Source: Nocardia inohanensis NBRC 100128 (GTDB lineage: Bacteria > Actinomycetota > Actinomycetes > Mycobacteriales > Mycobacteriaceae). From it: a stretch of 64,000 nt of DNA. The notes beneath the pieces were generated by a model. It searched no databases, was not told where the DNA came from, and was given only the letters and a program-made list of their open reading frames with translations. The stretch covers positions 372,001 through 436,000 of the forward strand of contig NZ_BDBK01000010.1 of NCBI RefSeq assembly GCF_001612945.1, written 5' to 3'. Of this stretch, positions 34,698 to 44,184 are shown piece after piece. The position numbers and the translations under genes are program-made. Positions within the stretch are counted from its first letter, which is position 1. Each line of letters opens with the position of its first letter.

Positions 34698-35495
34698 CTA
34701 GTTCGGCGGGAACTGGCCGTTCGCAGTGACTTTGGTGCCGTTGAGGGTGAAGACCACATCGGACGGACCGCCCGACGGGCAGCAGAGCGCATCGTCGGAC
34801 TTGATCCAGCGATAGCGCAGGGTGACGCTGGTGCGGGTCTTGCCGAGCACCTCGGTGTAGCCGAAGGGATTCAGCGTCGCGGTGCCGAGATACTTGCCGC
34901 CGGTGAAGTACAGGACGTGGTAATACGGGTGGATATTGCCGGAGCTGACGTACATGTAGGACATGACGCCATCGCAGCCGTCGGAAATGGCGTCGCCGCT
35001 GCCGCCTTCGACCTTCCAGCCACCGGAAGTGGTCGCCTTCAGCGAAGACACGGCCTCATTGGCCAGACCGGAATTGACGTCGAAGCACAGCCCGTGACCG
35101 CTGCCGTTGGGCGCGGAGACCGGGGAGGCGGTCTTGGTGGTGGCCGGCGAATTCGGTTGCCCGCCTTGCGTCACCGGCGCGGAACCCGAACCCTCCGATC
35201 CCGAGCCGTCGGAACCGGAACCGCCCTGTCCGGAGCCACCGTCGGAACCGCCTGCACCGGAACCATTTCCGTCCGATCCGGAACCACCTCGGGATCCACC
35301 ACCGGTCCCACCCTGGGAACCGCCACCGGTCCCGCCCTGGGAACCGCCCGCCGCGGTGGTCGACACCACCGAAGTCCCCTTGCCGCCCGCGGAGCTCGTC
35401 CCGCCCGCGGCGGTGGTGGAGTTGTCCCCACACCCGCTCGCCGCCACCATCACACCGGCTGCGAGCACGGCGAATACCGCTGACTTGCACTTCAT
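34698..35495 (-). CDS. LppP/LprE-like lipoprotein with Gly/Ser linker
   Basis: A 265-aa lipoprotein. Signal and lipobox MVAASGC give a lipid-anchored Cys at about residue 22. Residues 25-120 are a Gly/Ser/Thr-rich linker with repeated GGSQGGTG units. The folded part, GLCFDVNSGLANEAVSSLKA to the end, includes YYHVLYFTGGKYLGTAT and VTLRYRWI, as in mycobacterial LppP/LprE. It probably spans or sits in the periplasm. The linker is encoded by tandem short repeats likely to vary in length between strains. Confidence 0.85.
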   Translation of the reverse strand: MKCKSAVFAVLAAGVMVAASGCGDNSTTAAGGTSSAGGKGTSVVSTTAAGGSQGGTGGGSQGGTGGGSRGGSGSDGNGSGAGGSDGGSGQGGSGSDGSGSEGSGSAPVTQGGQPNSPATTKTASPVSAPNGSGHGLCFDVNSGLANEAVSSLKATTSGGWKVEGGSGDAISDGCDGVMSYMYVSSGNIHPYYHVLYFTGGKYLGTATLNPFGYTEVLGKTRTSVTLRYRWIKSDDALCCPSGGPSDVVFTLNGTKVTANGQFPPN

Positions 35496-35702
35496 CGAAG
35501 ACCCCTCGGGTTCTGTCAACCAAATCGGATACCGCTGTCCTCCACTGCGAATCCGATCAACAGCGGGACCCCCGTCCCGTGCCACCGGGAGGACTACCTG
35601 AACATCGCCGACCCGCCAGATAGTTGTTAGCGCTAACGACTGCCCCCAAAACCTCGGCTACCGTGGAGCACGTTCATCCGATCCACTCCGCGGGGAGGAC
35701 CC

Positions 35703-36503
35703 TTGCGCTCCATCACACGCGTACTGCTGTCCATACTGGTCATCGCCTGCGCCGTCGTGCTGCTGCCGGCCCGCGCGCACGCCGAGGCGAATATGGACGA
35801 TGCCACCGCCCGCAAGGTCGACGAGCTGATCGCCCTGCGCGCGGCCGCCGGCAATGCGAGCAAGGGCGAACTCATCGACCTGCTGTCGGGTCAGTTCATG
35901 GGGACGCCGTACGGGGCGAACATGCTCGTCGGCTCCGCCACCCAGGCCGAACAGCTCGTCATCGACCTGCGCCGGGTGGACTGCTTCACCTACCTCGACT
36001 ACGTGGAGGCGCTGACCCGTTCGAGCGACCGGAACCAGTTCGTGGCGAACCTGATCGACACCCGGTACGCGGGCGGACAGGTCGACTTCGCGCATCGCAA
36101 GCACTTCTTCACCGATTGGGCGCAGGTCGCGCGCACCGCGGCCAGCGATATCACCGGCAGCCTGACCGGTGCGGCGGTCACGGTCGGCAAGCATCTCAAT
36201 GCCAAGGCCGACGGCGGCAACTATCTGCCGGGACTGCCGGTGGTCGACCGGAACATCACCTACATCCCCAGCTCCGCCGTGACCGATCAGGTGCTCAGCG
36301 GGCTGCGCACCGGCGACTACGTCGGCGCGTACACCGATCAGCCGGGCCTGGACGTGACGCATGTCGGCATCATCGTGAAGACCAACGGCGGGACGGTCTT
36401 CCGCAACGCGTCCTCGCTGGCGGCCAATAATCAGGTCGTCGATCAGCCGCTGACGGACTACCTGGGCACGGTCCCGGGGATCGTGGTGCTGCGCCCGCAA
36501 TAA
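35703..36503 (+). CDS. secreted DUF1460 protein (NlpC/P60-like cysteine amidase)
   Basis: A 266-aa exported protein starting at TTG 35703 with GGGGAGG 3-4 nt upstream. The signal peptide ends ARAHAEA. DUF1460 features are GQFMGTPYGANMLVGS, catalytic Cys in RRVDCFTYLDYVEAL and His in DVTHVGIIVK. DUF1460 enzymes cleave N-acetylmuramyl-L-Ala or related peptidoglycan fragments, so a wall-turnover role is likely. Confidence 0.87.
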   Translation: MRSITRVLLSILVIACAVVLLPARAHAEANMDDATARKVDELIALRAAAGNASKGELIDLLSGQFMGTPYGANMLVGSATQAEQLVIDLRRVDCFTYLDYVEALTRSSDRNQFVANLIDTRYAGGQVDFAHRKHFFTDWAQVARTAASDITGSLTGAAVTVGKHLNAKADGGNYLPGLPVVDRNITYIPSSAVTDQVLSGLRTGDYVGAYTDQPGLDVTHVGIIVKTNGGTVFRNASSLAANNQVVDQPLTDYLGTVPGIVVLRPQ

Positions 36504-36545
36504 TCACCATCGGCTCCGGCTGCCGGGCGTGCCATTCTGAACAGC

Positions 36546-38033
36546 ATGGCCATCGAGCACGACCGGAGCCACACCTTCGACCTGTTGGCCCGGGCCGGTG
36601 CGGCCGGGACTGCGGCGGAAGAGCGCGCGGCAGCTTTCGACTCGCTCGCTCAGCTCGAGGACTATCGGAGCATCGAACCGTTGACCGCCATGGTCACCGA
36701 CTCGGGATTGCCCGACGAGATCCGCCGCCGCGCATCGGAAGTGGTGGCCGGATTCGACGACACCACGACCGGTGCGATCCGCCGAACCTGGTGGGCCGGT
36801 GGCGATCCCATCGTGCAGCGGCACGCGCTCGGCCTGATGACCCGTACCGAGGCCGACATCGTGACACCGGTGGCGGCCGACGACGCCCATCCGTTCCAGG
36901 TGATCGCGTTGGGTGCCATGGTTTTCGACTTCGGCGAAGCCAGCTTCATGCCCATCCTGATTCGCGCGCTACGGCATCAGGACCCGAAGATCCGGTGGAC
37001 TGCCGCCCGCAACCTGCTGTGGTCGGAGCCGGTGGCGGCGGAGGACGGACTCCTGGCGGCCGCACACGACGCCGACCGTGAGGTCGCCGCGGCCGCACTC
37101 GACACCCTGCGCTACTACCCGACTCGCCGGGTGCTGCGGACAATGGCCGAGCTGCGGGATCATGGCGACGAAAAGGTGCGCGCGGCCGCCACCGACTCCT
37201 TCGCCGAACTGAGCTCGAGCTTCGAGGAAGCGGTCAGTGATGCGGAAAAGCTTCCGCTGCTGCGTGATTGGCTGCGACCCACGGGCAATCTGATCGACCT
37301 GCGCGCACCCGAATCGGATGAAACCACTGCCGCACCGCCCGGCCCCCGCAGGCTCCCGAAACGGCACGCCCTGCCGGAATCCACTCTGCTGGCATTGCTC
37401 GACGATCTCGACGGCGATTGGCTCAGCCGCGACAGCACGCTGCGCACCGTCAACTGGAAAGCCTTCACTCCAGACGAGCGGGCGCGCTTGACCGTTCGCC
37501 TGACCAGCCATCCCGATCCGCTGATCCGCGAAATCGCCGGCGCCGCATTGTCCGAATGGTCCGATACCGACGCGCTCATGGAGCTGACCCGCGATCTCAG
37601 CTACTCGGTTCGCAAAGCGACCGTCTACCACCTGGCCTCGGTACCCCCGGACCCCGCCGTCGCCGACTTCGCCTGGCAATACCTGTCCACCGCCACAGGC
37701 GTTTCCGCGCAGGAAGCCCTGCGCACCTACCTGGCGCACAAATCCGGCAACGGGGTGCTGGAACAACTCGTCGACATCGCCCGCACCGACGCCCGCGAGG
37801 ACGTCCGCTACGAAGCCATCCACGATCTGGTAGATCTCCAGGCCGCCAACGAGATTCGAGCGCTCACCCCACTACTGGACGAACCGCCCGGCGTCTCCTG
37901 GGCCCTGCACCTGGCACTACTGGACGGTCTCCGAAATCTCGAACTTCAGATCACCCCGCCCGCCCACCTCGCTACGATCGACAATCTGGATCTCGCATAC
38001 AGTCTCGCCAAACTCACGGTTGCGAGAAACTGA
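36546..38033 (+). CDS. HEAT-repeat protein
   Basis: A 495-aa soluble protein of repeated alpha-helical pairs of about 30 residues: LAQLEDYRSIEPLTAMVTDS, RALRHQDPKIRWTAARNLLW, DADREVAAAALDTLRYYPTR, HGDEKVRAAATDSFAEL, and more after 300. HEAT or PBS-lyase repeats form protein-binding solenoids. No enzyme domain. The ATG at 36546 has no visible RBS, so it may be leaderless. Confidence 0.83.
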   Translation: MAIEHDRSHTFDLLARAGAAGTAAEERAAAFDSLAQLEDYRSIEPLTAMVTDSGLPDEIRRRASEVVAGFDDTTTGAIRRTWWAGGDPIVQRHALGLMTRTEADIVTPVAADDAHPFQVIALGAMVFDFGEASFMPILIRALRHQDPKIRWTAARNLLWSEPVAAEDGLLAAAHDADREVAAAALDTLRYYPTRRVLRTMAELRDHGDEKVRAAATDSFAELSSSFEEAVSDAEKLPLLRDWLRPTGNLIDLRAPESDETTAAPPGPRRLPKRHALPESTLLALLDDLDGDWLSRDSTLRTVNWKAFTPDERARLTVRLTSHPDPLIREIAGAALSEWSDTDALMELTRDLSYSVRKATVYHLASVPPDPAVADFAWQYLSTATGVSAQEALRTYLAHKSGNGVLEQLVDIARTDAREDVRYEAIHDLVDLQAANEIRALTPLLDEPPGVSWALHLALLDGLRNLELQITPPAHLATIDNLDLAYSLAKLTVARN

Positions 38034-38119
38034 CTGGCGCCCATGCGCCAGCCTCGGCGTTTTCCGTAGCCGACAGCACGGAATTGTTACGATCAGCAGA
38101 GATATCGAGGGGAGGTGCG

Positions 38120-38920
38120 GTGTCGGAGGCGAATCGGGTACCGGTCGGCGTCGACCCCACGAAGCCGAACGCGGCTCGCGTGTACAACTACATGCTCGGC
38201 GGCAAGGACAACTACGAGGTGGACCAGGTGGTCGCACAGCGCATGCTGGCGGTCGCGCCCGATACCAAGACCCAGGCCTGGTTCAGCCGCAAGTTCCTGC
38301 TCGGCGCCGTGGAATTTGCTGCGCAGGAAGGGATTCGGCAGTTCCTCGACATCGGCGCGGGCATTCCCATCACGCCCAATGTGCACGAGGTGGCGCAGCA
38401 GATCGAGCCCGACGCGCGTGTGGTCTCCATCGACTACGACCCGGTCGTGCACGTGCACAGCAATGCGCTGCTGGCCGCCGAGAAGGGCGTCACCACCATG
38501 CTCGCGGACGTGCGCGAGACCGAGAAGCTGATCGGCCGGCTGCGCGAGGAAGAGCAGATCGACTTCGACCAGCCGGTGGCGATTCTCATTGTCGGCGTGC
38601 TGCATTTCGTGATGGACGACGAGGACCCGAAGCAGATCTTCGAGCGCTTCTTCGAGGTGATGGCGCCGGGCAGCGTGCTGGCCTTCACCCACGCCTCCAC
38701 CACCACCCAGCACGAATTCATCGAGCAGTCCAAGAGCGACCTGGTGCGCAGCTCCGCGCAGGCGGTGTTCCGGACGCCGGATGTAGTGGCGTCCTTCATC
38801 GAGGATTTCGAGCAGATCGAACCTGGCCTGGTGAAGGTGCAGGAGTGGCTCGGGGACGACCTACCCGATACCAATCTGGCGCTGCTGGCCGCGATAATCC
38901 GCAAGCCGCGGATCGGCTGA
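38120..38920 (+). CDS. DUF574 (Methyltransf_19) SAM-dependent methyltransferase
   Basis: A 266-aa protein from GTG 38120 (RBS GGGGAGG). The family start DPTKPNAARVYNYMLGGKDNYEVD is present (split over residues 10-35), then FLDIGAGIPITPNVHEVAQ as SAM motif I and VVSIDYDPVVHVH as motif II. These are very abundant in Streptomyces, Nocardia and relatives; substrates are unknown. Monocistronic, ending at a convergent hairpin. Confidence 0.92.
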   Translation: MSEANRVPVGVDPTKPNAARVYNYMLGGKDNYEVDQVVAQRMLAVAPDTKTQAWFSRKFLLGAVEFAAQEGIRQFLDIGAGIPITPNVHEVAQQIEPDARVVSIDYDPVVHVHSNALLAAEKGVTTMLADVRETEKLIGRLREEEQIDFDQPVAILIVGVLHFVMDDEDPKQIFERFFEVMAPGSVLAFTHASTTTQHEFIEQSKSDLVRSSAQAVFRTPDVVASFIEDFEQIEPGLVKVQEWLGDDLPDTNLALLAAIIRKPRIG

Positions 38921-38949
38921 AATACGCTGAACCGCTGCGGTATTCAGCC
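38915..38949. terminator. convergent hairpin overlapping two stop codons
   Basis: GGCTGAA..TAC.GC on the left and GC.GTA.TTCAGCC on the right pair with small bulges. The stem contains the stop codon of the rightward methyltransferase gene and reaches the first base of the stop codon of the leftward gene ending at 38949, so one short hairpin can terminate both. Confidence 0.6.
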
Positions 38950-39986
38950 TACTTGACGGCGAGCAGCGCGGCCCGCTCCACCATCGCCTCGGCGACGGGC
39001 CGGGGCCGCCGCCCCAGACCGCAGGCGCTGGCCACGCCATCCACCGGTCGGCCCAGCGCGGCCTCGATCATCCCCAGGGTCTCCACCTGCGTTGCCTCAG
39101 TGGGGGTTTCGTGGATGAACCCGGCATGGAACCGGGTGTCCGGCCCCAGCTCGAGCTCACCCAGCGGGGTGTAGAACTCGGGCCGCTCCGGCGGCGGGAT
39201 TTCGCCCGCGGCCAGCGGAGCGTGCACGAACTCCAGCCGCCGCCCCGAAGGCCATTGCCGGGCAATGGCATTGGCGAGGCAGACCAGCGGCCGGGTATCC
39301 CGCAGCTGGGCTCCCGCCTTGTTGCGCATACTGCCCACGCACAGATGCACCCCGAACCGCGTCCCCTCCGGTGCCGCCGCCGCCAATTCGGTGATGCCCC
39401 GGGCCAGCCCGAGCGCCGCCTCCGCCCGCCGATGCAACGGCTGAGTTTTCGCCATCACCACCATTTCACCGGGCGCCTCCAGCTGCACCACCACGTCATC
39501 CCCGGCGGCCGCGCGCACCGCGTGAATATCGCGAACGGTGGCATCGCGGAACGCTTTCCGATGCGATCGCAGACCCCCGATGCCCAGGGCGACGAGCGCC
39601 AGCGTGAAATCGGTCGGCATCCCGATCTGCAAGGACAACTCCGGCAGCCCGCGCGCCGTGCGCAATCCGGAGAACACCGGCAGCGCCTCCTCGGTCTCGC
39701 TCGGGTAGGGCAGTGCCATCATGTCGCCGGTCAATTCGATTCCCCGCGGCACCCGATACCGGTCGCGGTCCCGGGGCGTGTTCCAGGTTCCGGACTTGCG
39801 CACCTCGAGCGCACCCTGTTTCACCAGATCATCGATGATGGGCAGGATGTACCACTCGTAGCGCCGCGTCTCCCCCGTCGGCAAGGTCCGCATCAGACCG
39901 CCCGCCCCGTCGAGCATCGCCCGCATGGCGTCATCGGTGCTCGCGGCGGGAAAACTGCCCACGAAATGCACAATTCGCGCGCTCAT
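38949..39986 (-). CDS. MetE/UROD-like TIM-barrel protein, function unknown
   Basis: A 345-aa soluble protein, IVHFVGSFPAASTDDAMRAM at the start. Segments such as GGLMRTLPTGETRRYEWYI, LQIGMPTDFTLAL and FGVHLCVGS resemble the cobalamin-independent methionine synthase/uroporphyrinogen decarboxylase-like barrel, but a zinc-site triad is not obvious. Start could be 39986, 39995 or 40007; none has a strong RBS. Function not assigned. Confidence 0.7.
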   Translation of the reverse strand: MSARIVHFVGSFPAASTDDAMRAMLDGAGGLMRTLPTGETRRYEWYILPIIDDLVKQGALEVRKSGTWNTPRDRDRYRVPRGIELTGDMMALPYPSETEEALPVFSGLRTARGLPELSLQIGMPTDFTLALVALGIGGLRSHRKAFRDATVRDIHAVRAAAGDDVVVQLEAPGEMVVMAKTQPLHRRAEAALGLARGITELAAAAPEGTRFGVHLCVGSMRNKAGAQLRDTRPLVCLANAIARQWPSGRRLEFVHAPLAAGEIPPPERPEFYTPLGELELGPDTRFHAGFIHETPTEATQVETLGMIEAALGRPVDGVASACGLGRRPRPVAEAMVERAALLAVK

Positions 39987-40078
39987 ACCGTGCATCGTAG
40001 ATCGCATTCGTCCGATCCTTCTGTGCGGTATCGTAATTCGCCAGAGAACGCCTGACCATCCCCGAGGGAGTTCATCGC

Positions 40079-41101
40079 GTGCAGATATCGGTCCGCGCCC
40101 TGGCCGCCGTCGCGGCGGCAGTTCTGCTTTCAGTCACTCCGCTGACCGCGCGGGCCGCTCCGGCCGCGAACTCCGGCGGCTGTCAGGACATCGCCGTTCC
40201 GGTGCCGCAGGGCACCATCGCCGCGACCCTGTGCCTCCCCGCGGGCGGGTCCGCCGACACCGTCATGGTGTTGATGTCGGGCTCCAATTACAACGCCACG
40301 TACTGGGATTGGTCGTATCAGCCCGAGACGTACAACTTCCGCCAGGCCATGAACCGGGCCGGATTCGCGACCCTGACCGCGGACCGGCTCGGCAACGGCG
40401 GCAGCACCCGGCCGCTGAGCCTGTCGCTGACGGCCAACGCGACCGCGGAGGCCCAGCACACCATCGTGCAGGGCCTGCGCGCCGGACTGGCCGGCAACGC
40501 CCCCTTCGCCAGGGTTGTCATCGCTGGTCATTCGCTGACCTCGAGCACCTCGGTGCAGGAGGCCACCACCTATCACGATGTGGACGGCGTACTGCTCACC
40601 GGTTATTCACACGCCCTGAGCATCGCCGATGTGCTGGGCGTCATCAGCACATACCATCAGGCCGTGGAGGATCCGGTCTTCGCCGGACGCGGTCTCGACG
40701 CCGGCTATCTGACCACCCGCCCCGGCACCCGGGAACAGGATTTCTTCGGCACCGGCAATTTCGATCCGCAGGTGGTCGCGCTGGACGAGGCCACCAAGGA
40801 AACCTTCTCCCTCAGTGAGTATCCCGACGGTCTGGTGTACACGCTGCCCGGCCCCTCGGCGAATATCACCGTGCCGGTCATGCTGGTCAACGGCAGCAAG
40901 GACCGGCTGGCCTGCGGCACCGGCTTCGCCATCTGCGCCGACAGCGCGACCCTGCACTCCGCCGAATCGCAGTACTTCGGTCAGGCCGCGCGGCTGCGCA
41001 CCTTCGTGCTGGCCGGTAGTGGCCATTCGGTGAACCTGGCCCGCAATACCGTCGACTATCAGCAGGCGGTCATCGATTGGATGAAGTCGATCTCGAACTG
41101 A
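40079..41101 (+). CDS. secreted alpha/beta hydrolase
   Basis: A 340-aa exported hydrolase, signal peptide to about residue 27 (LTARAAPA). The nucleophile elbow is AGHSLTSS, in which the usual small residue after Ser+1 is replaced, and the His is in AGSGHSVNLA; an Asp in NGSKDRLACG may complete the triad. One Cys pair (GGCQDIA, TLCLPAG) and another (ACGTGFAICAD) suggest disulfides. Starts at GTG 40079. Confidence 0.83.
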   Translation: MQISVRALAAVAAAVLLSVTPLTARAAPAANSGGCQDIAVPVPQGTIAATLCLPAGGSADTVMVLMSGSNYNATYWDWSYQPETYNFRQAMNRAGFATLTADRLGNGGSTRPLSLSLTANATAEAQHTIVQGLRAGLAGNAPFARVVIAGHSLTSSTSVQEATTYHDVDGVLLTGYSHALSIADVLGVISTYHQAVEDPVFAGRGLDAGYLTTRPGTREQDFFGTGNFDPQVVALDEATKETFSLSEYPDGLVYTLPGPSANITVPVMLVNGSKDRLACGTGFAICADSATLHSAESQYFGQAARLRTFVLAGSGHSVNLARNTVDYQQAVIDWMKSISN

Positions 41102-41118
41102 CGCAACGGCTTTCCAGC

Positions 41119-42075
41119 TCAGAAGATCGCGACCGGGGCCACCGGAGTCCCGGTCGCGCCGACGAAGGGTTCGGGAGTGGCGGATAGCAGGAATTCGTAG
41201 CGGGATTCCCCGGCGCAGACCTGCGACAGTTCCTCCAGATTCCAGTTCTGGCCTTGCAGCATGCCCATCTCGACCAGATGCAGGGCATGCACCGCGAGCC
41301 AGCCGTTCTCGAGTTCGGGCGGGAAGGTTTCGAAGGTGAGGGTGTCGTTGGCGACGGCGGCGACATCGCGGGCGTGGAACCATTCCGGGCAGCGGATGGA
41401 CAGGCCGGGCGCGGGCATGGCGTAGGCGGTGCGGTCGCCCGCCAGATAGAGCTGCATCTGGCCGGTGCGGACCAGCACGATATCGCCGGCGCGGACCTCG
41501 GTCCCGGCCAATTCCATTGCGGTATAGAGGTCTTCGGGCGTCACCGCGTGGTCGGGCGCGAGTCGTTCGACTCCGCGCGCCTTCGCCACATCGAGCAGGA
41601 CGCCCCGGGAGATCAGATGCCGGGCTTTGTCGATGCCGGAGAAGGCCGCACCGCGGTGGGCGGTGATCGAATCGGCGGGGCGGCCGTTGTAGATCTTGCC
41701 GGAGTGCGAGACGTGGGTGAGCGCGTCCCAGTGGGTCCCGGCTTGCAGGCCCATGGTGACGGTGTCGTCGCTGGTGGCGACCGTTCCGGCCCCGAACATC
41801 TCCCAGTTGACCGCGACCATGGTGTGCAGCGGGTTCACCCGGCCGGGGATCATGCCGGTCTGAATGCCGTTCTGGTGCAACGGGACTGCCAGCGGGACGC
41901 GCTGCCCGGTGCGGACCGTCGCGGCGGCGGCCCGCACCACCTCGTCGGTGATCAGGTTGAGGGTGCCGATCTCGTCCTCGCCGCCCCAGCGACCCCAATT
42001 GTTCACGCGCTCGGCGATTTCGAGGAACTCGGATGGCAATCCCATTGGCGCGGCCCGTCTGTCGATCGAATACAC
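41119..42075 (-). CDS. cyclase family protein (kynurenine formamidase-like)
   Basis: A 318-aa metal-dependent hydrolase. The family metal site is LQAGTHWDALTHVSHSGK (HxxxDxxxxH-type), with NNWGRWGGEDEIGTLNLIT upstream and VHALHLVEMGM near the end. Such enzymes hydrolyse N-formylkynurenine, isatin or related cyclic amides; substrate unknown here. GTG 42075 is used with AGG 7 nt upstream; ATG 42045 is the alternative. The MFS transporter gene lies 18 nt upstream, so they form an operon. Confidence 0.86.
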   Translation of the reverse strand: MYSIDRRAAPMGLPSEFLEIAERVNNWGRWGGEDEIGTLNLITDEVVRAAAATVRTGQRVPLAVPLHQNGIQTGMIPGRVNPLHTMVAVNWEMFGAGTVATSDDTVTMGLQAGTHWDALTHVSHSGKIYNGRPADSITAHRGAAFSGIDKARHLISRGVLLDVAKARGVERLAPDHAVTPEDLYTAMELAGTEVRAGDIVLVRTGQMQLYLAGDRTAYAMPAPGLSIRCPEWFHARDVAAVANDTLTFETFPPELENGWLAVHALHLVEMGMLQGQNWNLEELSQVCAGESRYEFLLSATPEPFVGATGTPVAPVAIF

Positions 42076-42093
42076 CTCGAACCTACCGAGCCT

Positions 42094-43524
42094 TCAGAAA
42101 GCGTGCTCGACAACGTCCGCCTGGTGAGACGCGACCGGCTCCGAACGACGCAGCACCGTGACGCTGACCAGCAGCGCGAGTGCCAGCAGTGCGGCGGCCA
42201 CCGCGAAGGCGAGACGGTATCCGCTGGTCAGCGCGGCCGCTTCGGAAGCGCCCGTGGCCAAACGGGTTCCGGTGCGCGAGGCGGCCAGCGTGGAGAGCAC
42301 CGCGATACCGATCGCCATGCCGATCTGCTGGGTGGTGTTGAACAGCCCGGACGCCAGCCCGGCGTCATCGGCCTTGGCTCCGGACATGCCCAGCGTGGTC
42401 AGCGCCGGCAGCACCAGGCCGCCCCCGGAGATCAGCACCATCATGGGTAGCAGATCGACGGCGTAGGTGGCCGCCACCGGCAGCCGGGTCAGCCAGACCA
42501 TGCCGATCAGCAGCAGCACCAATCCGGCGATCAGCACATTGCGCGTGCCGATGCGGGCACCCAGCGGAGCGGACACGAACAGCGACACCCCGCCGATGGC
42601 CACCGCGGCCGGCAGCATCGCCAAGCCGGTCTGTAATGCGCTGTAGCCCAGCACCTTCTGCATGTACAGCGCGACGATGATCTGGAAGGCGAACATGGCC
42701 GAGAGGGTCAGCATCTGCACCGCATTGGCTCCGGACACATTGCGCGAGCGAAAGATTCGCAACGGCAGCAGCGGCGTCCGAGCCCGGTGCTGGCGGATCA
42801 GGAAGGCCGCCAGCAGGGCGAGCGACACCGCGCCCAGCACCAGCGTGCGCGCGGCCAGCCAGCCGGACTCGGCGATCTGCACCACGGTGTAGATGCCCAG
42901 CATCAAGCCCGAGGTCACCAGCGCCGCGCCCAGCACATCGGCTCCGGCGGCCAGTCCGATCCCTTTGTCGTCCGGCAACGCCCGCACCGCCAGCGCGATG
43001 GTGGCCAGTCCGATCGGCACATTGATGAAGAAGACCCAGTGCCAGCTCAGCGTATCGGTGAGGACACCGCCCAGCACCTGCCCGATGGACGCGCCCGCGG
43101 CCCCGGTGAAGCTGAAGACCCCGATGGCCTTGGCTCGCGGGCCGCTCTCGGTGAACAGGGTGACCAGGATGCCCAGCACCACCGCCGCCGCGAGCGCGCT
43201 TCCGACCCCCTGGGCGAAGCGTGCGGCGATCAACTCACCCGGGGTGGCAGCGAGTCCCGCCGCCAGCGAAGCGGCCGTGAAGATCGCGTTCCCGGCCAGG
43301 AACAGCCGCTTCTTGCCGATCAGGTCCCCCAGCCGCCCGGCCAGTAGCAGCAGGCCGCCGAACGCGATCAGGTAGGCGTTCACCGTCCAGCTCAGCCCGG
43401 CCGCGCTGAACCCGAGATCGCGTTGCATGGCGGGCATGGCGACGGTGACGATGCTGCCGTCGAGGATCGTCATCAGCATTGCCGCCGACAGCACGGCCAG
43501 CGCAAGACGTTGCGAAGTAGTCAC
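42094..43524 (-). CDS. MFS transporter, DHA2/EmrB-QacA type
   Basis: A 476-aa drug/proton antiporter with 14 predicted helices. Motif A is LAGRLGDLIGKKR, motif B-like RFAQGVGSALAAAV, and motif C GAAGASIGQVLGGVL. TM1 is LAVLSAAMLMTILDGSIVTVA with the D/S/I/V pattern of DHA2. GTG 43524 is chosen because it puts six residues before TM1; starts at 43548 or 43560 are possible. The downstream cyclase gene suggests shared induction. Confidence 0.87.
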   Translation of the reverse strand: MTTSQRLALAVLSAAMLMTILDGSIVTVAMPAMQRDLGFSAAGLSWTVNAYLIAFGGLLLLAGRLGDLIGKKRLFLAGNAIFTAASLAAGLAATPGELIAARFAQGVGSALAAAVVLGILVTLFTESGPRAKAIGVFSFTGAAGASIGQVLGGVLTDTLSWHWVFFINVPIGLATIALAVRALPDDKGIGLAAGADVLGAALVTSGLMLGIYTVVQIAESGWLAARTLVLGAVSLALLAAFLIRQHRARTPLLPLRIFRSRNVSGANAVQMLTLSAMFAFQIIVALYMQKVLGYSALQTGLAMLPAAVAIGGVSLFVSAPLGARIGTRNVLIAGLVLLLIGMVWLTRLPVAATYAVDLLPMMVLISGGGLVLPALTTLGMSGAKADDAGLASGLFNTTQQIGMAIGIAVLSTLAASRTGTRLATGASEAAALTSGYRLAFAVAAALLALALLVSVTVLRRSEPVASHQADVVEHAF

Positions 43525-43560
43525 CTGAGCAACGCTAGGCAGCCGCACTGAGCGTTCCAA

Positions 43561-43802
43561 TGTCTCGGATACTCACTTCGATGCCCGATGCGCTCACCCA
43601 TCGGGTGATCAACTACTGCGACACGCCCGGAGCGCGACATGCGGCCCCAATACGGCGTCACGTCCATCCGTTAGAGTAGATTGGCTCACAATTAGCCACT
43701 CGGATAGCGACGAAATCGTCGTAACAAGGCAGTCTGGTCTACAGAGACCGAGCTATCGAAGTGATCCGCTTGGCTCACCTACAGAAAAGAATGAAGTAAG
43801 CA
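43561..43802 (+). promoter_or_regulatory. long leader region of the cold-shock gene
   Basis: This 242-bp gap precedes the cold-shock gene. Two short hairpins lie in it, at 43708-43721 (CGACGA/TCGTCG) and 43736-43749 (GGTCT/AGACC). Long structured leaders are usual for csp mRNAs and set cold-induced translation. No strong Shine-Dalgarno precedes the ATG, which fits control by structure. The promoter itself is not certain. Confidence 0.45.
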
Positions 43803-44006
43803 ATGGCTCAAGGCAGTGTGAAGTGGTTCAACAGCGAAAAGGGCTTCGGCTTCATCGCGCAGGATGGTGGCGGCCCTGACGTCTTCGTCCATTACTCCGC
43901 CGTGTCCGGCTCGGGCTTCAAGTCCCTCGAAGAGGGACAGCGCGTCGAGTTCGAGATCGGCCAGGGGCAGAAGGGCCCGCAGGCCCAGGATGTCCGCGTC
44001 ATCTAA
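43803..44006 (+). CDS. CspA-family cold shock protein
   Basis: A 67-aa single cold-shock domain. RNP1 is GFGFIA (KGFGFIAQDG) and RNP2 is DVFVHYSAV, so single-strand RNA/DNA binding is intact. Opens MAQGSVKWFNSEKGFGFIAQ, the exact pattern of actinobacterial CspA. Acts as an RNA chaperone. Strong terminator follows 20 nt after the stop. Confidence 0.97.
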   Translation: MAQGSVKWFNSEKGFGFIAQDGGGPDVFVHYSAVSGSGFKSLEEGQRVEFEIGQGQKGPQAQDVRVI

Positions 44007-44026
44007 TCGACCCTGAGTCGATTCGA

Positions 44027-44054
44027 GCCTCGCACCCCCGGGTGCGAGGCTTTT
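44027..44054 (+). terminator. intrinsic terminator of the cold-shock gene
   Basis: GCCTCGCACC (44027-44036) pairs with GGTGCGAGGC (44041-44050) and is followed by TTTT, a classic Rho-independent terminator. Confidence 0.93.
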
Positions 44055-44134
44055 GACGTCTCGGTGCAGGTCGCTTCGGGATAGTCGCCGCATGATGGCG
44101 CTTCCCGACGGCCACTCCGTGACGCTCGCGCAAA

Positions 44135-44169
44135 GCCGAAGGCCCGGTCCAGCGGACCGGGCCTTCGGC
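44135..44169 (-). terminator. 16-bp perfect hairpin terminating the antigen gene
   Basis: 44135-44150 pairs without mismatch to 44154-44169 around a 3-nt loop (AGC). It lies 16 nt after the stop at 44185; on the minus strand it is followed by TTT. Confidence 0.88.
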
Positions 44170-44184
44170 GTACGCGCTGTCGAA

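Noticed and set aside
43720..43732. GTAACAAGGCA resembling the 3' end of 16S rRNA
   Set aside because: Only about 10 bases match; the surrounding sequence is not rRNA.
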